From: Acidimicrobiia bacterium
GTDB taxonomy: Bacteria; Actinomycetota; Acidimicrobiia; Acidimicrobiales; Acidimicrobilacustridaceae
Assembly: GCA_020832495.1 (NCBI GenBank)
Contig: JAFIEP010000129.1
Span: 79,355 to 143,354 of the forward strand
Direction: 5' to 3'
DNA: 64,000 nt
The position numbers and the translations under genes were made by a program. The notes under the pieces are model-generated. The model saw only the letters and a program-made list of their open reading frames with translations. It ran no database searches and was not told the origin of the DNA. Every line of letters starts with the position of its first letter. Within the stretch, counting starts at the first letter, position 1. Shown piece by piece: positions 1-8,664 of this stretch.

Positions 1-949
1 CGAAGTAGTCGAGTTTCTCGCCCGAGTGGGTGGCGTGCTGGGTGAGGTCGTAGTCGCCCCGGTTGGCCACCCCCTCGAGCTCGCCCCAACCCCAGGGGAA
101 GGCGAACTCGACGTCGGACGTCCCCGAGGAGTAGTGCGACAGCTCATCGGCGTCGTGGGGCCGCATGCGGAGGCGGTCCTCGGGAATGCCGAACTCGACG
201 TACCAGTTGTAGCGCTCGGCGCACCAGTACTCGTACCAGTGCTCGACCTCGTCGGGCGGCACGAAGTACTCCATCTCCATCTGCTCGAACTCCCGCGTGC
301 GGAACACGAAGTTGCCTGGGGTGATCTCGTTGCGGAACGACTTGCCGATCTGAGCGATGCCGAACGGCGGGCGCTTGCGGCTGGCGTTGAGCACGTTGGC
401 GAAGTTGGTGAAGATGCCCTGCGCCGTCTCGGGACGCAGATAGGCCACCGCCGCGTCCTCCTCCACCGGCCCGGCGTGGGTCTTGAACATGAGGTTGAAC
501 TGCCGGGCTGCGGTGAAGCTGTCCTTCGCCCCGCAGGTGGGGCAGGTCGTGGGATCCTCGAGCTGGTCCTCGCGGAAACGGCTCTTGCACTTGCGGCAGT
601 CCACCAGTGGGTCGGTGAAGTTCACCAGGTGGCCCGAGGCCTCCCACACCGCCGGCGGCGACAGGATGGCGGCGTCGAGCCCCACCACGTCGGTGCGGAG
701 CTGCACCATCGACCGCCACCAGGCGTCCTTGACGTTGCGCAGCAGCAGCACGCCGATGGGGCCGTAGTCGTAGGTGGAACGGAACCCGCCGTAGATCTCC
801 GCCGAGGGGAACACGAAGCCCCGACGCTTGGACAGGTTCACCACCCGCTCCATGAGCGTCTCGTCGTTGGGCACGTCGACGGGCACCACCTCCTCGACAC
901 GGTCGGTGGTGCTGGCGGTGTCGGTGGGGTTCGGCTCGGCGTCGGACAT
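1..949 (-). CDS. glyS: Glycyl-tRNA synthetase, single-chain class II (3' end outside window)
   Basis: The reverse strand reads into a class II glycyl-tRNA synthetase, which charges tRNA-Gly in the cytoplasm. Near the N-terminus is the ERVVNLSKRRGFVFPSAEIY block, then GFRSTYDYGPIGVLL, a zinc-type CRKCKSRFRE...CPTCGAK insertion, and the class II motif 2 region GKSFRNEITPGNFVFRTRE followed by FEQMEMEYF. About 316 residues are present; the C-terminal catalytic part (motif 3) and the anticodon-binding domain lie beyond position 1. I chose ATG at 949; an in-frame ATG at 961 would add four residues. It diverges from the RDD gene at 1134. The reading frame is open to the window edge. Confidence 0.93.
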   Translation of the reverse strand, partial: MSDAEPNPTDTASTTDRVEEVVPVDVPNDETLMERVVNLSKRRGFVFPSAEIYGGFRSTYDYGPIGVLLLRNVKDAWWRSMVQLRTDVVGLDAAILSPPAVWEASGHLVNFTDPLVDCRKCKSRFREDQLEDPTTCPTCGAKDSFTAARQFNLMFKTHAGPVEEDAAVAYLRPETAQGIFTNFANVLNASRKRPPFGIAQIGKSFRNEITPGNFVFRTREFEQMEMEYFVPPDEVEHWYEYWCAERYNWYVEFGIPEDRLRMRPHDADELSHYSSGTSDVEFAFPWGWGELEGVANRGDYDLTQHATHSGEKLDYF

Positions 950-1133
950 CGGACGCAGCATAGAGGCCGGACTCCCTGCCCCCGACGCCGGTTTGCCGAG
1001 AGTGTCGGGCTCGCTCGGCCCCACCTCGGCCGGCGGTGTGGCACCCCGTCACCACCTCCACCCACCTGCGGCAGCGCCGCCTGGGCCGACGCTCGAACGT
1101 TCTCGTCAGCAGACACCGTCCGTTCGCGCCACA

Positions 1134-2003
1134 ATGCCCTCCATGCAACCCGCCGCTGTGGAGCAACCCACCAAGGTCATGGGCCGTCGCCTGGTGGCCG
1201 GCACCCTCGACTACCTCGTCCTCCCGTTCGTGATCGGCGTTGCCGCGTTCGCCCTCACCGCGGACTTCATCGAGGTTCCGTTCTGCTCGAGTGAGACCGA
1301 CCCCAACTGCATCGCACTCGAGGTCGGCGACGACCCGCGGTACTGGGTGATCGCCGATGACGGCTGGATCCTGCCCACCTACGGGGCAGCGTTCGGTGTC
1401 TGGGTCCTCAACCTCGTCATACTCCAGGGCCTCGTCGGTGCCTCGCTGTTCAAGCTGGCGCTCGGGCTGCGGGTGGTGAACGAGGAGGGTCGGCTCGCCG
1501 GGTTCGGCAAGGTCCTCATCCGCTCCGTCGTGTGGATCGTGGACGGCATCGGCTGCTGTGTACCGCTGGTCGGCCCCATCGTGGCGCTGGCCTCGAAGGA
1601 CGACCGCCGCATCGGCGACATGGCTGCCAAGACGAACGTGGTGCGCAAGCGTTCCGTGGGCACGCCGCCGCTCGGCGCTGCGGTGGCGGCCGGCCCCTAC
1701 GGCAGCACACCCGGCGGCTACGGCGCCACGGGCTACGGGACCTCGGGCGCCTACGGCTCGACGGGTTACGGAACCCCCGGTGGCTACGGCTCGCCAGGCG
1801 CCGCTCCTGGCTACGGCACACCCGAGACCCCCGGCTACGCCGCCGCCACCCCGCCAGGCGCCGCCAGCGGACCCAGCGACACGGGGGGTGCGCCGGAGCC
1901 GCAGTGGGACGCCGAGCGCAACGCCTGGGTGCAGTGGGACCCCGAGGGTGCCCGGTGGATGCGCTATGACGACGCCAGCGGCGGCTGGGTGCCACTGCAG
2001 TAG
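1134..2003 (+). CDS. RDD-family membrane protein with Gly/Tyr-rich tail
   Basis: About 289 residues. The N-terminal part (roughly residues 10-175) is an RDD-type membrane domain: MGRRLVAGTLDYLVLPFVIG holds the conserved R and D, two further hydrophobic spans follow, and R-x-V-V-N-E-E-G-R plus DRRIGDMAAKT are typical of the family. The next ~70 residues are a low-complexity Gly-Tyr-Gly-Thr/Ser repeat (units such as GGYGATGYGTSGAYGSTGYG), probably disordered and cytoplasmic. The C-terminus carries W-D-x-E-R-N-x-W-V-Q-W-D, a short tryptophan-rich repeat seen at the ends of many actinobacterial membrane proteins. ATG at 1134 and 1143 are both plausible starts. RDD proteins are of mixed or unknown function; the substrate cannot be inferred. 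Confidence 0.8.
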   Translation: MPSMQPAAVEQPTKVMGRRLVAGTLDYLVLPFVIGVAAFALTADFIEVPFCSSETDPNCIALEVGDDPRYWVIADDGWILPTYGAAFGVWVLNLVILQGLVGASLFKLALGLRVVNEEGRLAGFGKVLIRSVVWIVDGIGCCVPLVGPIVALASKDDRRIGDMAAKTNVVRKRSVGTPPLGAAVAAGPYGSTPGGYGATGYGTSGAYGSTGYGTPGGYGSPGAAPGYGTPETPGYAAATPPGAASGPSDTGGAPEPQWDAERNAWVQWDPEGARWMRYDDASGGWVPLQ

Positions 2004-2035
2004 CGCCACCGCACGAGCACCCCGGGTGGTAGCGC
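2003..2035. terminator. Possible bidirectional terminator between RDD gene and recO
   Basis: GCGCCACC just after the RDD stop pairs imperfectly with GGTGGTAGCGC about 15 bases on, between two convergent genes. There is no T-run, as is usual in high-GC actinobacteria, so this is only a candidate. Confidence 0.3.
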
Positions 2036-2057
2036 AGCGGCAGCGGGTGCGACGTGC

Positions 2058-2774
2058 TCAGCCGGCGTCGAGCACGGCCACCGAGCGGAGCCGTCGCTCG
2101 ATGTGGTGCTCGAACAGCGCCGTGGCCACCCGATCCACCTCGCCGGTGGCCGGACCGCGTGGTGTGGCCAGGGCGGCAGCCAACCGCCCGCCCAGGATGT
2201 CACCGAGGAGGGTGATCGCTTCCGGTGAGATGGCGCCGCCTCGCCGGTGTGGCCGGCACAGCAGGCCACCACTGCCGGCATCAAAGGCCACCAGGTCCTC
2301 GATCGCTCCGCACGCCACGCAGCCCTCCACCTGCGGGCGGAACCCCTCCAGCGCCAAGGCCTTCAGCAGGAATGCCGATGCCACCAGGGCGCTGTCGTTC
2401 TCGCCGAGCGAGCGCAGGGCGCCCACCAGCATTCGAAACAGCTCGGGGGTGGGCTCGCCCTCCATCGACAGGTGGTCGGCCGCCTCGAGCATGGCCACCG
2501 CCCGCCCGAGCCGCCCGAGGTCGTCGCGGATGGTGCGGAAGGTGTCGATGGTCTCCGCCTGGGTGATCACATCGAGGTTCCGTCCCTCGTGCAGCTGCAC
2601 GGTGACGTGGGTGAGCGGCTCGAGACGGCCGCCGAAGCGCGACCGGGTCTTGCGCACTCCCTTGGCCACCGCTCGCACCTTGCCGTGGTCCGCGGTGAGC
2701 AACACCACGATGCGGTCGGCCTCGCCGAGCTTGTAGGTGCGCAGCACCACGGCGGTGTCGCTCCGGAGGCGCAC
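2058..2774 (-). CDS. recO: DNA repair protein RecO
   Basis: 238 residues, a normal length for RecO. The N-terminal OB fold is clear: TAVVLRTYKLGEADRIVVLL, then GKVRAVAKGVRKTRSRFGGR. The C-terminal helical part carries a zinc-binding region with CVACG and a later cysteine in GGLLCRPH. RecO works with RecR to load RecA on single-stranded DNA in the RecF pathway. The start is GTG at 2774, one base after the uppS stop codon, with a G-rich ribosome site inside the end of uppS. This implies translational coupling and an uppS-recO transcript. It is the last gene of the minus-strand operon. Confidence 0.93.
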   Translation of the reverse strand: MRLRSDTAVVLRTYKLGEADRIVVLLTADHGKVRAVAKGVRKTRSRFGGRLEPLTHVTVQLHEGRNLDVITQAETIDTFRTIRDDLGRLGRAVAMLEAADHLSMEGEPTPELFRMLVGALRSLGENDSALVASAFLLKALALEGFRPQVEGCVACGAIEDLVAFDAGSGGLLCRPHRRGGAISPEAITLLGDILGGRLAAALATPRGPATGEVDRVATALFEHHIERRLRSVAVLDAG

Positions 2775-2775
2775 C

Positions 2776-3552
2776 TCACCCACCCCCGCCGCGGTCGTCC
2801 CGATCGGTGAGCCCGCCGTAGCGGCGGTCGCGGGACTGGTACTCGCGCACGGCGTCGAAGAGGTGCTCGCGGCGGAAGTCCGGCCACAGGACGTCGGTGA
2901 AGACCAACTCGCTGTAGGCCAACTCCCACAACAAGAAGTTGGAGATGCGGTACTCGCCCGACGTGCGCACCACCAGGTCCGGCTCGGGCATCTCGGGGTC
3001 GTACAGTCGGGCCCGGATGGAGCGTTCGGTGATGCGGTCGGCGGCGACACCGTCGCGCACGATCTGACGCACGGCGTCCACGATCTCGGCTCGACCCCCG
3101 TAGTTGAAGGCAATGGTGAAGGTCATGCCCGTGTTGTGGCGGGTCATCTCGACGGTTTCGTCCATGAGCCGGATGAGCCGCTTGGGAACCCGCCAGTCGC
3201 GCCGCCCCATCACCCGGATGCGTACGCCTCGCTCGTTGAGGTCGTCGCGGTGGCCGAGCAGGATCCGCTCATTGAAGCCCATGAGGTAGCGGACCTCGTC
3301 CACGGGCCGCCGCCAGTTCTCCGTGGAGAAGGCGTAGACGGTGAACCACCCGAGGCCCAGGTCGAGAGCGCCCTCCACCGCATCGAACAAGGCATCCTCG
3401 CCGGCGGCGTGTCCCTCGGTGCGCGGCAGCCCGCGACGCTTGGCCCACCGGCCGTTCCCGTCCATGACACAGCCGACGTGCCGAGGGATGTGCGCGGGAT
3501 CGATGCCGGGGACGTCCACCGGCCCGACGTTACCGGCTGGCCGGTGGACCAT
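2776..3552 (-). CDS. uppS: Isoprenyl transferase (undecaprenyl diphosphate synthase)
   Basis: 258 residues. Cis-prenyltransferase signatures are intact: HVGCVMDGNGRWAKRRG (catalytic Asp in MDGNGRWA), then FTVYAFSTENWRRP, and the C-terminal RTSGEYRISNFLLWE block (usually RTGGE). It adds isoprenyl units to allylic diphosphates to make the polyprenyl carrier lipid for cell-wall synthesis, at the cytoplasmic face of the membrane. Its partner recO follows one base after its stop. The first ~20 residues before HVGC are not conserved; later start codons are possible. Confidence 0.94.
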   Translation of the reverse strand: MVHRPAGNVGPVDVPGIDPAHIPRHVGCVMDGNGRWAKRRGLPRTEGHAAGEDALFDAVEGALDLGLGWFTVYAFSTENWRRPVDEVRYLMGFNERILLGHRDDLNERGVRIRVMGRRDWRVPKRLIRLMDETVEMTRHNTGMTFTIAFNYGGRAEIVDAVRQIVRDGVAADRITERSIRARLYDPEMPEPDLVVRTSGEYRISNFLLWELAYSELVFTDVLWPDFRREHLFDAVREYQSRDRRYGGLTDRDDRGGGG

Positions 3553-3603
3553 CGGGCACCGCGCCGACCCGACCGGGTGCGCCGCCGGCGTCAGTGTGCC
3601 GTG

Positions 3604-3837
3604 TCAGGTCCGAGCGCGGCGTCGACGTCCGGCGTCGACCCGGCGTGCTCGCTGCACGACCTCGTCCCACCGGGGATGACCACCACGGCCCGGCGGGTGG
3701 TCGCCGAGATCCTGGGCCATGGCCTCGAGCAGGCCCGAGAGGCTCACCCCGGCACTGTCGGCCAGGTCGTGCAACACAGCGTGGCTGCTGTCGCTCAGGT
3801 ACGCATGAACTGCTCTTCGCTCATCGGCCATCGCCAC
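3604..3837 (-). CDS. Small protein, possible ribbon-helix-helix fold, between era and uppS
   Basis: 77 residues, lying 51 bases after era and 51 before uppS on the same strand. The stretch ERRAVHAYLSDSSHAVLHDL then ADSAGVSLSGLLEAMAQDL resembles a ribbon-helix-helix DNA-binding fold (a beta strand, a helix with SDSSHAVL, then a second helix after the V-S-L-S turn). The tail is basic (RRARRVDAGRRRRART). Such a gene is not a usual member of the era-uppS-recO run. It could be an antitoxin-like or regulatory protein, but no toxin partner is nearby. Function is not known; being a real gene is likely from position and frame. Confidence 0.55.
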   Translation of the reverse strand: MAMADERRAVHAYLSDSSHAVLHDLADSAGVSLSGLLEAMAQDLGDHPPGRGGHPRWDEVVQRARRVDAGRRRRART

Positions 3838-3888
3838 ACATTACGAACTCTGTTCTTGTTTGTCCGATCGAGCGCGCTGCCCGGGCGG

Positions 3889-4734
3889 TCACAGGCCGTA
3901 GCCCAGCTCCCCCATCAGCCCTGGACGTCGTTGCCAGTCCTTGTCCACCTTCACGAACAGCTCGAGGTACACCCCGTCGGGGAGTTGACGCCGCACCTCG
4001 GTGCCCACCTTCTTCAACACCTCGCCCTTGCGGCCGATGACGATGCCCTTCTGCGAGTCACGGGCCACCAGGATCTCGCATCGGATGCGGGGCCACTCCC
4101 ACTCGGTCACCCGCGTGGCGACGGCGTGCGGCAGCTCGTCGCGCAACACCGCCAAGAGCTGCTCGCGCACCAGCTCGGCCACCCAGAACGCCTCGGGCAC
4201 GTCGGTCACCATGTCGGGCGGGTAGAAGGCCGGGCCCTCGGGCAGACGGGCCACGAGATGGTCGACGAGCTGCGGCACCCCCTCACCCGTCGTGGCGGAC
4301 ACCGGGAAGTACTCGCTGGCCTCGAGCTGCCCGGCGGCACGAGCGAGCTGCTCGAGGACCTGTTGGGGAGCGGCCAGGTCGACCTTGTTGACCACGACCA
4401 CGGTGTCGGGGTCGCAGCGCTCGGCGATGAAACGATCGCCCGGGCCGATGGGCGCCGTGGCATCGACCACCAGACAGGTCACGTCGACGTCGCCCAGGGT
4501 GGCGGTGGCCGCCGCGTTCAGGCGCTCCCCCAGCATGCCCCGGGGTTTGTGGATACCCGGGGTGTCCACGAACACCACCTGCGCATCGGGGCGGTTCAGC
4601 ACCCCACGTACCTGGGTGCGGGTGGTCTGCGGTCGAGCTGAGACGATGGAGACCTTGGTGCCCACGATGGTGTTGACCAGGGTGGACTTCCCCACATTCG
4701 GTCGACCGACGAGTGTGACGAAACCACTCTTCAC
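3889..4734 (-). CDS. era: GTPase Era
   Basis: 281 residues. Era binds 16S rRNA and helps 30S subunit maturation. GTPase motifs run in order: G1 GRPNVGKST, G2 region with PQTTRTQ, G3 DTPGIHKP, G4 NKVD. The C-terminal KH domain includes RDSQKGIVIGRKGEVLKKVG, which holds the GxxG RNA-binding loop. The start is GTG at 4734, overlapping the stop of the CBS-domain gene by four bases (GTGA), so the two are translationally coupled. The VKSGFVTLVGRPN start agrees with the family; upstream in-frame codons belong to the overlapping gene. Confidence 0.95.
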   Translation of the reverse strand: MKSGFVTLVGRPNVGKSTLVNTIVGTKVSIVSARPQTTRTQVRGVLNRPDAQVVFVDTPGIHKPRGMLGERLNAAATATLGDVDVTCLVVDATAPIGPGDRFIAERCDPDTVVVVNKVDLAAPQQVLEQLARAAGQLEASEYFPVSATTGEGVPQLVDHLVARLPEGPAFYPPDMVTDVPEAFWVAELVREQLLAVLRDELPHAVATRVTEWEWPRIRCEILVARDSQKGIVIGRKGEVLKKVGTEVRRQLPDGVYLELFVKVDKDWQRRPGLMGELGYGL

Positions 4735-6041
4735 GAACTGTCCCTTCCGTTGGCCCGTACCGTGGTCGGCAGCGGGCAGGTGGATGGCTCGACGGCCACC
4801 CGGTGGATGCGGCGACCCTGGACCCGTTCGGCGACGAGCAGCCAACCATCGCACGCCGCCCACTCCCCTTCCGCCGGTACGTGACCGACGAGGTGGAACA
4901 GCAACCCCCCGACGGTGTCCCAGTCGCCGTCGGGCAGGCGGGCGTCGAGCAGATCATTGAGTTCGTCGACGTGCAGCCTGCCGTTGACCCGCACCCGACC
5001 CTCCGCCGCGGGCTCGACCATCGGTTCCTCGCGGTCGTACTCGTCGACGATCTCACCCACGAGTTCCTCGATGAGATCCTCGAGCGTGACGAGTCCGGCG
5101 GTGCCTCCGTACTCGTCGACCACCACCGCCATGTGGAACTGTTCGGCCTGCATCTCGCGCAGCAGGGCGCTGATCCGCTTGGTCTCGGGGACGAAGCGCG
5201 CCGGACGCGCCAGCGACCGCACGGCGAGGTCCTCCTGGCCGTCTCGTTCGGCACGCATGAGGTCCTTGGCGAACACGATGCCCACCACGTCGTCGATACC
5301 GTCCCCCGTTGCCGGCAGACGGCTCAGCCCGTTGAGGATGGCCACCTCCATCACGTCGGCCACCCGGAACTCGGACTCGACGGTGACCATGTCGGGGCGG
5401 GGCACCATGACCTCGCGCACCACCGTGTCACCGAAGTCGATGACCGACGCCAGCAGGTTCCGATGCTCACCGCGGTCATCCTCCGCGTCGAGCACCGCCG
5501 AGGCGTAGGCCAGGACGTCGTCGGCACCGCTGCTCGGGGTCGTCTCGTCGGCATCGGGCGATACCCGATCGGCCAGCGACACCAGTCCGCTGGCCCACCA
5601 CCACAACGGCCCGACCATCACGACCGGGCGCAGCAGCCCCACCATGGCGCCGGCCACCCGTCGCGGCGCCCGACGACCCGCCCGAGCAGCCACGGCAACC
5701 ACCAGCGCCGCCAGGACCACCGTCGACGCACCCGACACGCTGGCCGGCACCACCGTGGTGCGCTCGGCGGCAACCAACGTGACCACGAGCACCGCTGTGG
5801 TGGCCGTCGTGGCCGCCACCACCCACAGCGCGTCCACCGCCCGCGGCACAGGACGCCCGAGGGCGACCCGCGGATCGGGTCGATCCCGCCCTTCGCGCTC
5901 GTCGCCGCTCCCTGCGTCGTCGCGCCGCCCTCGATCCGTGTGGCCCGGCGGCAGGGTGACGAGCGCCGTCGCCGTTGCCGCACAGCTCCCGGTGAGCGCC
6001 AACAGGACGACGACGGCGAGCCCTACGCCGGCCAGCATCAC
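4731..6041 (-). CDS. CBS-domain membrane protein, CorC/HlyC family
   Basis: 436 residues. The N-terminal ~150 residues contain about four hydrophobic segments in place of a clean CNNM/DUF21 domain, split by a charged Asp/Arg-rich stretch (residues ~32-60). Then come two CBS domains (REVMVPRPDMV..., and ...VFAKDLM through DEYGGTAGLVTLEDLIEEL) and a C-terminal CorC/HlyC domain (NGRLHVDELNDLLDARLPDG...TVGGLL). Members are linked to Mg/Co efflux, usually by genetics only. It overlaps ybeY upstream (ATGA) and era downstream (GTGA). The standard ybeY-corC-era order supports the call. Confidence 0.88.
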   Translation of the reverse strand: MMLAGVGLAVVVLLALTGSCAATATALVTLPPGHTDRGRRDDAGSGDEREGRDRPDPRVALGRPVPRAVDALWVVAATTATTAVLVVTLVAAERTTVVPASVSGASTVVLAALVVAVAARAGRRAPRRVAGAMVGLLRPVVMVGPLWWWASGLVSLADRVSPDADETTPSSGADDVLAYASAVLDAEDDRGEHRNLLASVIDFGDTVVREVMVPRPDMVTVESEFRVADVMEVAILNGLSRLPATGDGIDDVVGIVFAKDLMRAERDGQEDLAVRSLARPARFVPETKRISALLREMQAEQFHMAVVVDEYGGTAGLVTLEDLIEELVGEIVDEYDREEPMVEPAAEGRVRVNGRLHVDELNDLLDARLPDGDWDTVGGLLFHLVGHVPAEGEWAACDGWLLVAERVQGRRIHRVAVEPSTCPLPTTVRANGRDSS

Positions 6042-6619
6042 TGTCTCCAGGGGTCACGCGCCAAGGCGCGCCAGTGTCGATCGAGGTGCCGTCGTTCGGT
6101 CGCCTGCATGACCCGTCGCTCGTCGTCGTCGGCGTGGTCCATGCCCAACAGGTGCAACAGTCCGTGCACCACGAGCAGCGCCACCTCGTCGTCGTAGGTG
6201 CCCGCATGCGCGGGAGCGTTGGCGGCCGCCACGTCGGGACAGATCACCACGTCGCCGAGCAGCAGGGGCAGGTCGTCGGGATCCTGAGGGGGCCGTGCCG
6301 GCCCGCCGGGGCCGCCGTGGGGATGGCGACCCATGGCCACCAGGTCTCCGTCGATGGGGAAGGCCAACACGTCGGTGGGACCGTTCACCTCCCGGTGGAG
6401 TGCGTTCAGCTCGGCAATAGTGGCCCGGTCCACGAACAGCAGGGACACCTCGGCATCGCCGTCGACGCCTTCGTCGGCCAACACCGCTTCGGCGAGCGTT
6501 CGCCAACAGTCGGTGTCGACCTCGTGGTCGCCCTGTTCGTTCGCCACGAACACGCTGAGCGTGCCGTCGTCGGGGCCCCGCCGGCGTCGTGGCGGCGCTC
6601 CCCGCCGGGGTTCGCTCAC
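6038..6619 (-). CDS. ybeY: Endoribonuclease YbeY
   Basis: 193 residues. The zinc site is HGLLHLLGMDHADDDE, matching the H3 signature HGxLHLxGxDH of YbeY, which matures the 16S rRNA 3' end and takes part in ribosome quality control. The conserved N-terminal LNALHREVNGPTDVLAFP block (usually LN..yR..d.pTDVLSFP) is also present. The first ~20 residues are Arg/Pro-rich and not conserved. The start is GTG at 6619, adjacent to the phoH stop with no gap, and the stop overlaps the next gene by four bases. Confidence 0.94.
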   Translation of the reverse strand: MSEPRRGAPPRRRRGPDDGTLSVFVANEQGDHEVDTDCWRTLAEAVLADEGVDGDAEVSLLFVDRATIAELNALHREVNGPTDVLAFPIDGDLVAMGRHPHGGPGGPARPPQDPDDLPLLLGDVVICPDVAAANAPAHAGTYDDEVALLVVHGLLHLLGMDHADDDERRVMQATERRHLDRHWRALARDPWRQ

Positions 6620-7633
6620 CTACTGCCCCACCGGATCGGTCGGCGGATCGTCAGAGACCGTTGTCGCAGTGTCGGCACCGGTGGCACGTCCTGCTTCGTG
6701 GGCCTCGTACGCCGACACGATGTCACCCACGATGCGGTGCCGCACCACGTCGCGCCGGTCGAGGTGGACGAACTCGAGGCCGTCGATGGCACCGAGCACG
6801 TCCTCGAGCCCCGTCAGCCCGGAACGCCCGCCGGCGACGTCGACCTGGGTGGTGTCGCCGGTGACCACGGCGCGGGAACCGAAGCCGATGCGGGTCAGGA
6901 ACATCTTCATCTGCTCGGGGGAGGTGTTCTGGGCCTCGTCCAAGATGATGAAGCTGGAGTTCAGCGTGCGCCCCCGCATGAAGGCCAGGGGCGCCACCTC
7001 GACCGCCCCACGCTCGAGGAGGCGCTGGGCCCCGTCGGTGCCGGCCATGTCGTGCAGCGCGTCGTACAGCGGCCGCAGGTAGGGGTCCACCTTGGCCATG
7101 AGGTCGCCCGGGAGAAAGCCCAGACGCTCCCCCGCCTCGACGGCGGGTCGGGTAAGGATGATCCGATCGACCTGCTTGTCCTGCAACGCCTGGGTAGCCA
7201 TGGCGACGGCGAGCCACGACTTGCCGGTGCCGGCCGGCCCCAGCCCGAAGGTGATGACGTTGCGACGGATGGCGTCGACGTAGCGCTTCTGGCCGGCCGA
7301 GCGGGGATGGACCCCACGACCGCGCACCGGCCGCACGACCTCGTCGGTGAGAACCTCCGATGGACGCACGTCGGCGTTCACCATGTCCACCATCCGCTCG
7401 AGCGCCGCCGGCTCGACGGAATGGCCGGCCTCGACCATGACGACCAGCTCCTCGAACAGCCGCCCGACCCGTTCCGCGGTGGGGCCCTGGACGGTGATCT
7501 CGTTGCCGCGCACCAGCACCGTGGCATCGGGGAAGTGATCCTCCACCAACGTGAGGAGTTCGTCGTGCTGTCCGAGCACACCGACCATGAGGTGGTTGCC
7601 CGGTACGTTGATCTTCACGTGGGTGGTCGTCAT
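6620..7633 (-). CDS. phoH: PhoH-family ATPase (PhoL/YbeZ type)
   Basis: 337 residues. An N-terminal KH-like region (residues ~1-90) is followed by the PhoH ATPase: Walker A GPAGTGKSWLA, LTRPAVEAGERLGFLPGDL, the RGRTLNSSFIILDEAQN Walker B block and GDTTQVD. The N-terminal part identifies the PhoL/YbeZ branch that pairs with YbeY in rRNA metabolism. The ATG at 7633 gives a family-like N-terminus (MTTTHVKINVPGNHLM); earlier in-frame codons extend into unconserved sequence. It is the first gene of the minus-strand operon. The C-terminal ~20 residues are acidic and poorly conserved. Confidence 0.94.
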   Translation of the reverse strand: MTTTHVKINVPGNHLMVGVLGQHDELLTLVEDHFPDATVLVRGNEITVQGPTAERVGRLFEELVVMVEAGHSVEPAALERMVDMVNADVRPSEVLTDEVVRPVRGRGVHPRSAGQKRYVDAIRRNVITFGLGPAGTGKSWLAVAMATQALQDKQVDRIILTRPAVEAGERLGFLPGDLMAKVDPYLRPLYDALHDMAGTDGAQRLLERGAVEVAPLAFMRGRTLNSSFIILDEAQNTSPEQMKMFLTRIGFGSRAVVTGDTTQVDVAGGRSGLTGLEDVLGAIDGLEFVHLDRRDVVRHRIVGDIVSAYEAHEAGRATGADTATTVSDDPPTDPVGQ

Positions 7634-7744
7634 CAGGGTGCCAGCGCGCCTCGCGTGCTGTGCGGTGGCGCGCCACCAGCGTACCGACCACGGTCCGTGT
7701 GACCCACTCGGATTCGCACCGGCCCGCCCGTACCCTTCCCGGCG

Positions 7745-8416
7745 GTGCCCCCTCCTCGTCCACCCGAACCATCGCCGCCGACCGAGCCGGTGCACACCGA
7801 CACCCCCGACCATTTCGACCGATCGCTCGCCGACCCCGGCGAGGCCGTCGCCGAGTGGACGAAGGAGGACGCCGTCGCCCGGCGGCGCCACCGGTGGTGG
7901 CTGCGGACCCGAGCAGCCGAGGCCGCCAGCGTGGCGTCCGTGCTGTGGGTTGCCGCCGAGGAGGGCAGCGAGGTGGTGCTCGGCGTTCGGTCCACTCGCC
8001 GGGTCCGAGGACGGGTCACGGCGGTGGGTGACGAGGCGGTGGTTCTGGCCACAGCACGGGGCCGGTCAGTGGTGCGCAGCGCGGCCATCACCTCGGTCCG
8101 TCGCACCCCCGACGCGGCCGGCCCCGACCCGGCCGGTCCTCGGGAGGGCCTGATGGCGTCCGACTCGCACCGCAGTGACGCGGGTCGCCCCTGGCACGAT
8201 CACGACGACCGCTCACCGGCGACGGGGTCGTTCCGCGAGGCGCTGGCAGTTCGTCTGGTCCGACCGACGCCGGGCACGCTGTACCTCGTCGACGGGGAGC
8301 GACACTGCGGGACGGTGTGGTCGCTGGGCGTGGACGTGGTGACCGTGCGCGAACGGGGGCACGTGGTCTACGTGGCGTTGGACTCCGTGGCGGAGGCGTC
8401 GCTCGAATCCGGATAG
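7745..8416 (+). CDS. Conserved-looking unknown protein
   Basis: 223 residues, no family recognised. After a Pro-rich start it has a helical, arginine-rich stretch (EWTKEDAVARRRHRWWLRTR) and two similar beta-rich segments: GVRSTRRVRGRVTAVGDEAV around residue 80 and VDGERHCGTVWSLGVDVVTV near the C-terminus, both of the form charged-x-x-G-x-V-x-x-V-G-x-D/E-x-V. They could be a duplicated SH3/PRC-barrel-like fold. A box TACCCT lies 8 bases before the GTG start. Its 3' end overlaps the convergent HTH gene by 49 bases. Confidence 0.6.
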   Translation: MPPPRPPEPSPPTEPVHTDTPDHFDRSLADPGEAVAEWTKEDAVARRRHRWWLRTRAAEAASVASVLWVAAEEGSEVVLGVRSTRRVRGRVTAVGDEAVVLATARGRSVVRSAAITSVRRTPDAAGPDPAGPREGLMASDSHRSDAGRPWHDHDDRSPATGSFREALAVRLVRPTPGTLYLVDGERHCGTVWSLGVDVVTVRERGHVVYVALDSVAEASLESG

Positions 8417-8664
8417 AGATGTTCGAGCGACCCGGGGGCGATGCGGCACGACTCGATGAACGTGTCGACCTCGTCCGCCTTCAGCCGGATGACCCGACCC
8501 AGCCGGTAGGCAGGGAGTTGGCCCTCGTCGATGAACCGGTAGAGCGTACGGGCCGTGATGCCCAGCCGGGAAGCTGCCTCCCCGGTGCTGAGCCACTCGA
8601 TGGGACCACCGGCGCGAGTCGTCCCGTCGTGTTGCTGCTCACGTGGGGACTCAGCGCTGCTCAC
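8368..8664 (-). CDS. Excisionase/MerR-type helix-turn-helix protein
   Basis: 98 residues. The core IEWLSTGEAASRLGITARTL followed by YRFIDEGQLPAYRLGRVIRL is the winged HTH of the excisionase/BldC-like family: helix-turn-helix, then the wing with G-R-x-x-R-L. It is a DNA-binding regulator in the cytoplasm. The gene overlaps the unknown gene 7745-8416 tail to tail and is divergent from the pilus operon that starts at 8918, so it could control that operon. That control is inference from position. Confidence 0.85.
   Translation of the reverse strand: MSSAESPREQQHDGTTRAGGPIEWLSTGEAASRLGITARTLYRFIDEGQLPAYRLGRVIRLKADEVDTFIESCRIAPGSLEHLYPDSSDASATESNAT

Noticed and set aside
144..2009. Long open frame on the minus strand over glyS and the RDD gene
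   Set aside because: It runs antisense or out of frame to clear genes, gives Arg/Gly/Ala-rich protein without a fold, and is a product of high GC.
2737..4641. Long plus-strand open frame opposite uppS and era
   Set aside because: Opposite the conserved genes and low in complexity (His/Val/Gly); no motif.
6074..7702. Plus-strand 542-residue frame opposite ybeY and phoH
   Set aside because: Shadow of two well-supported genes; no family motif.
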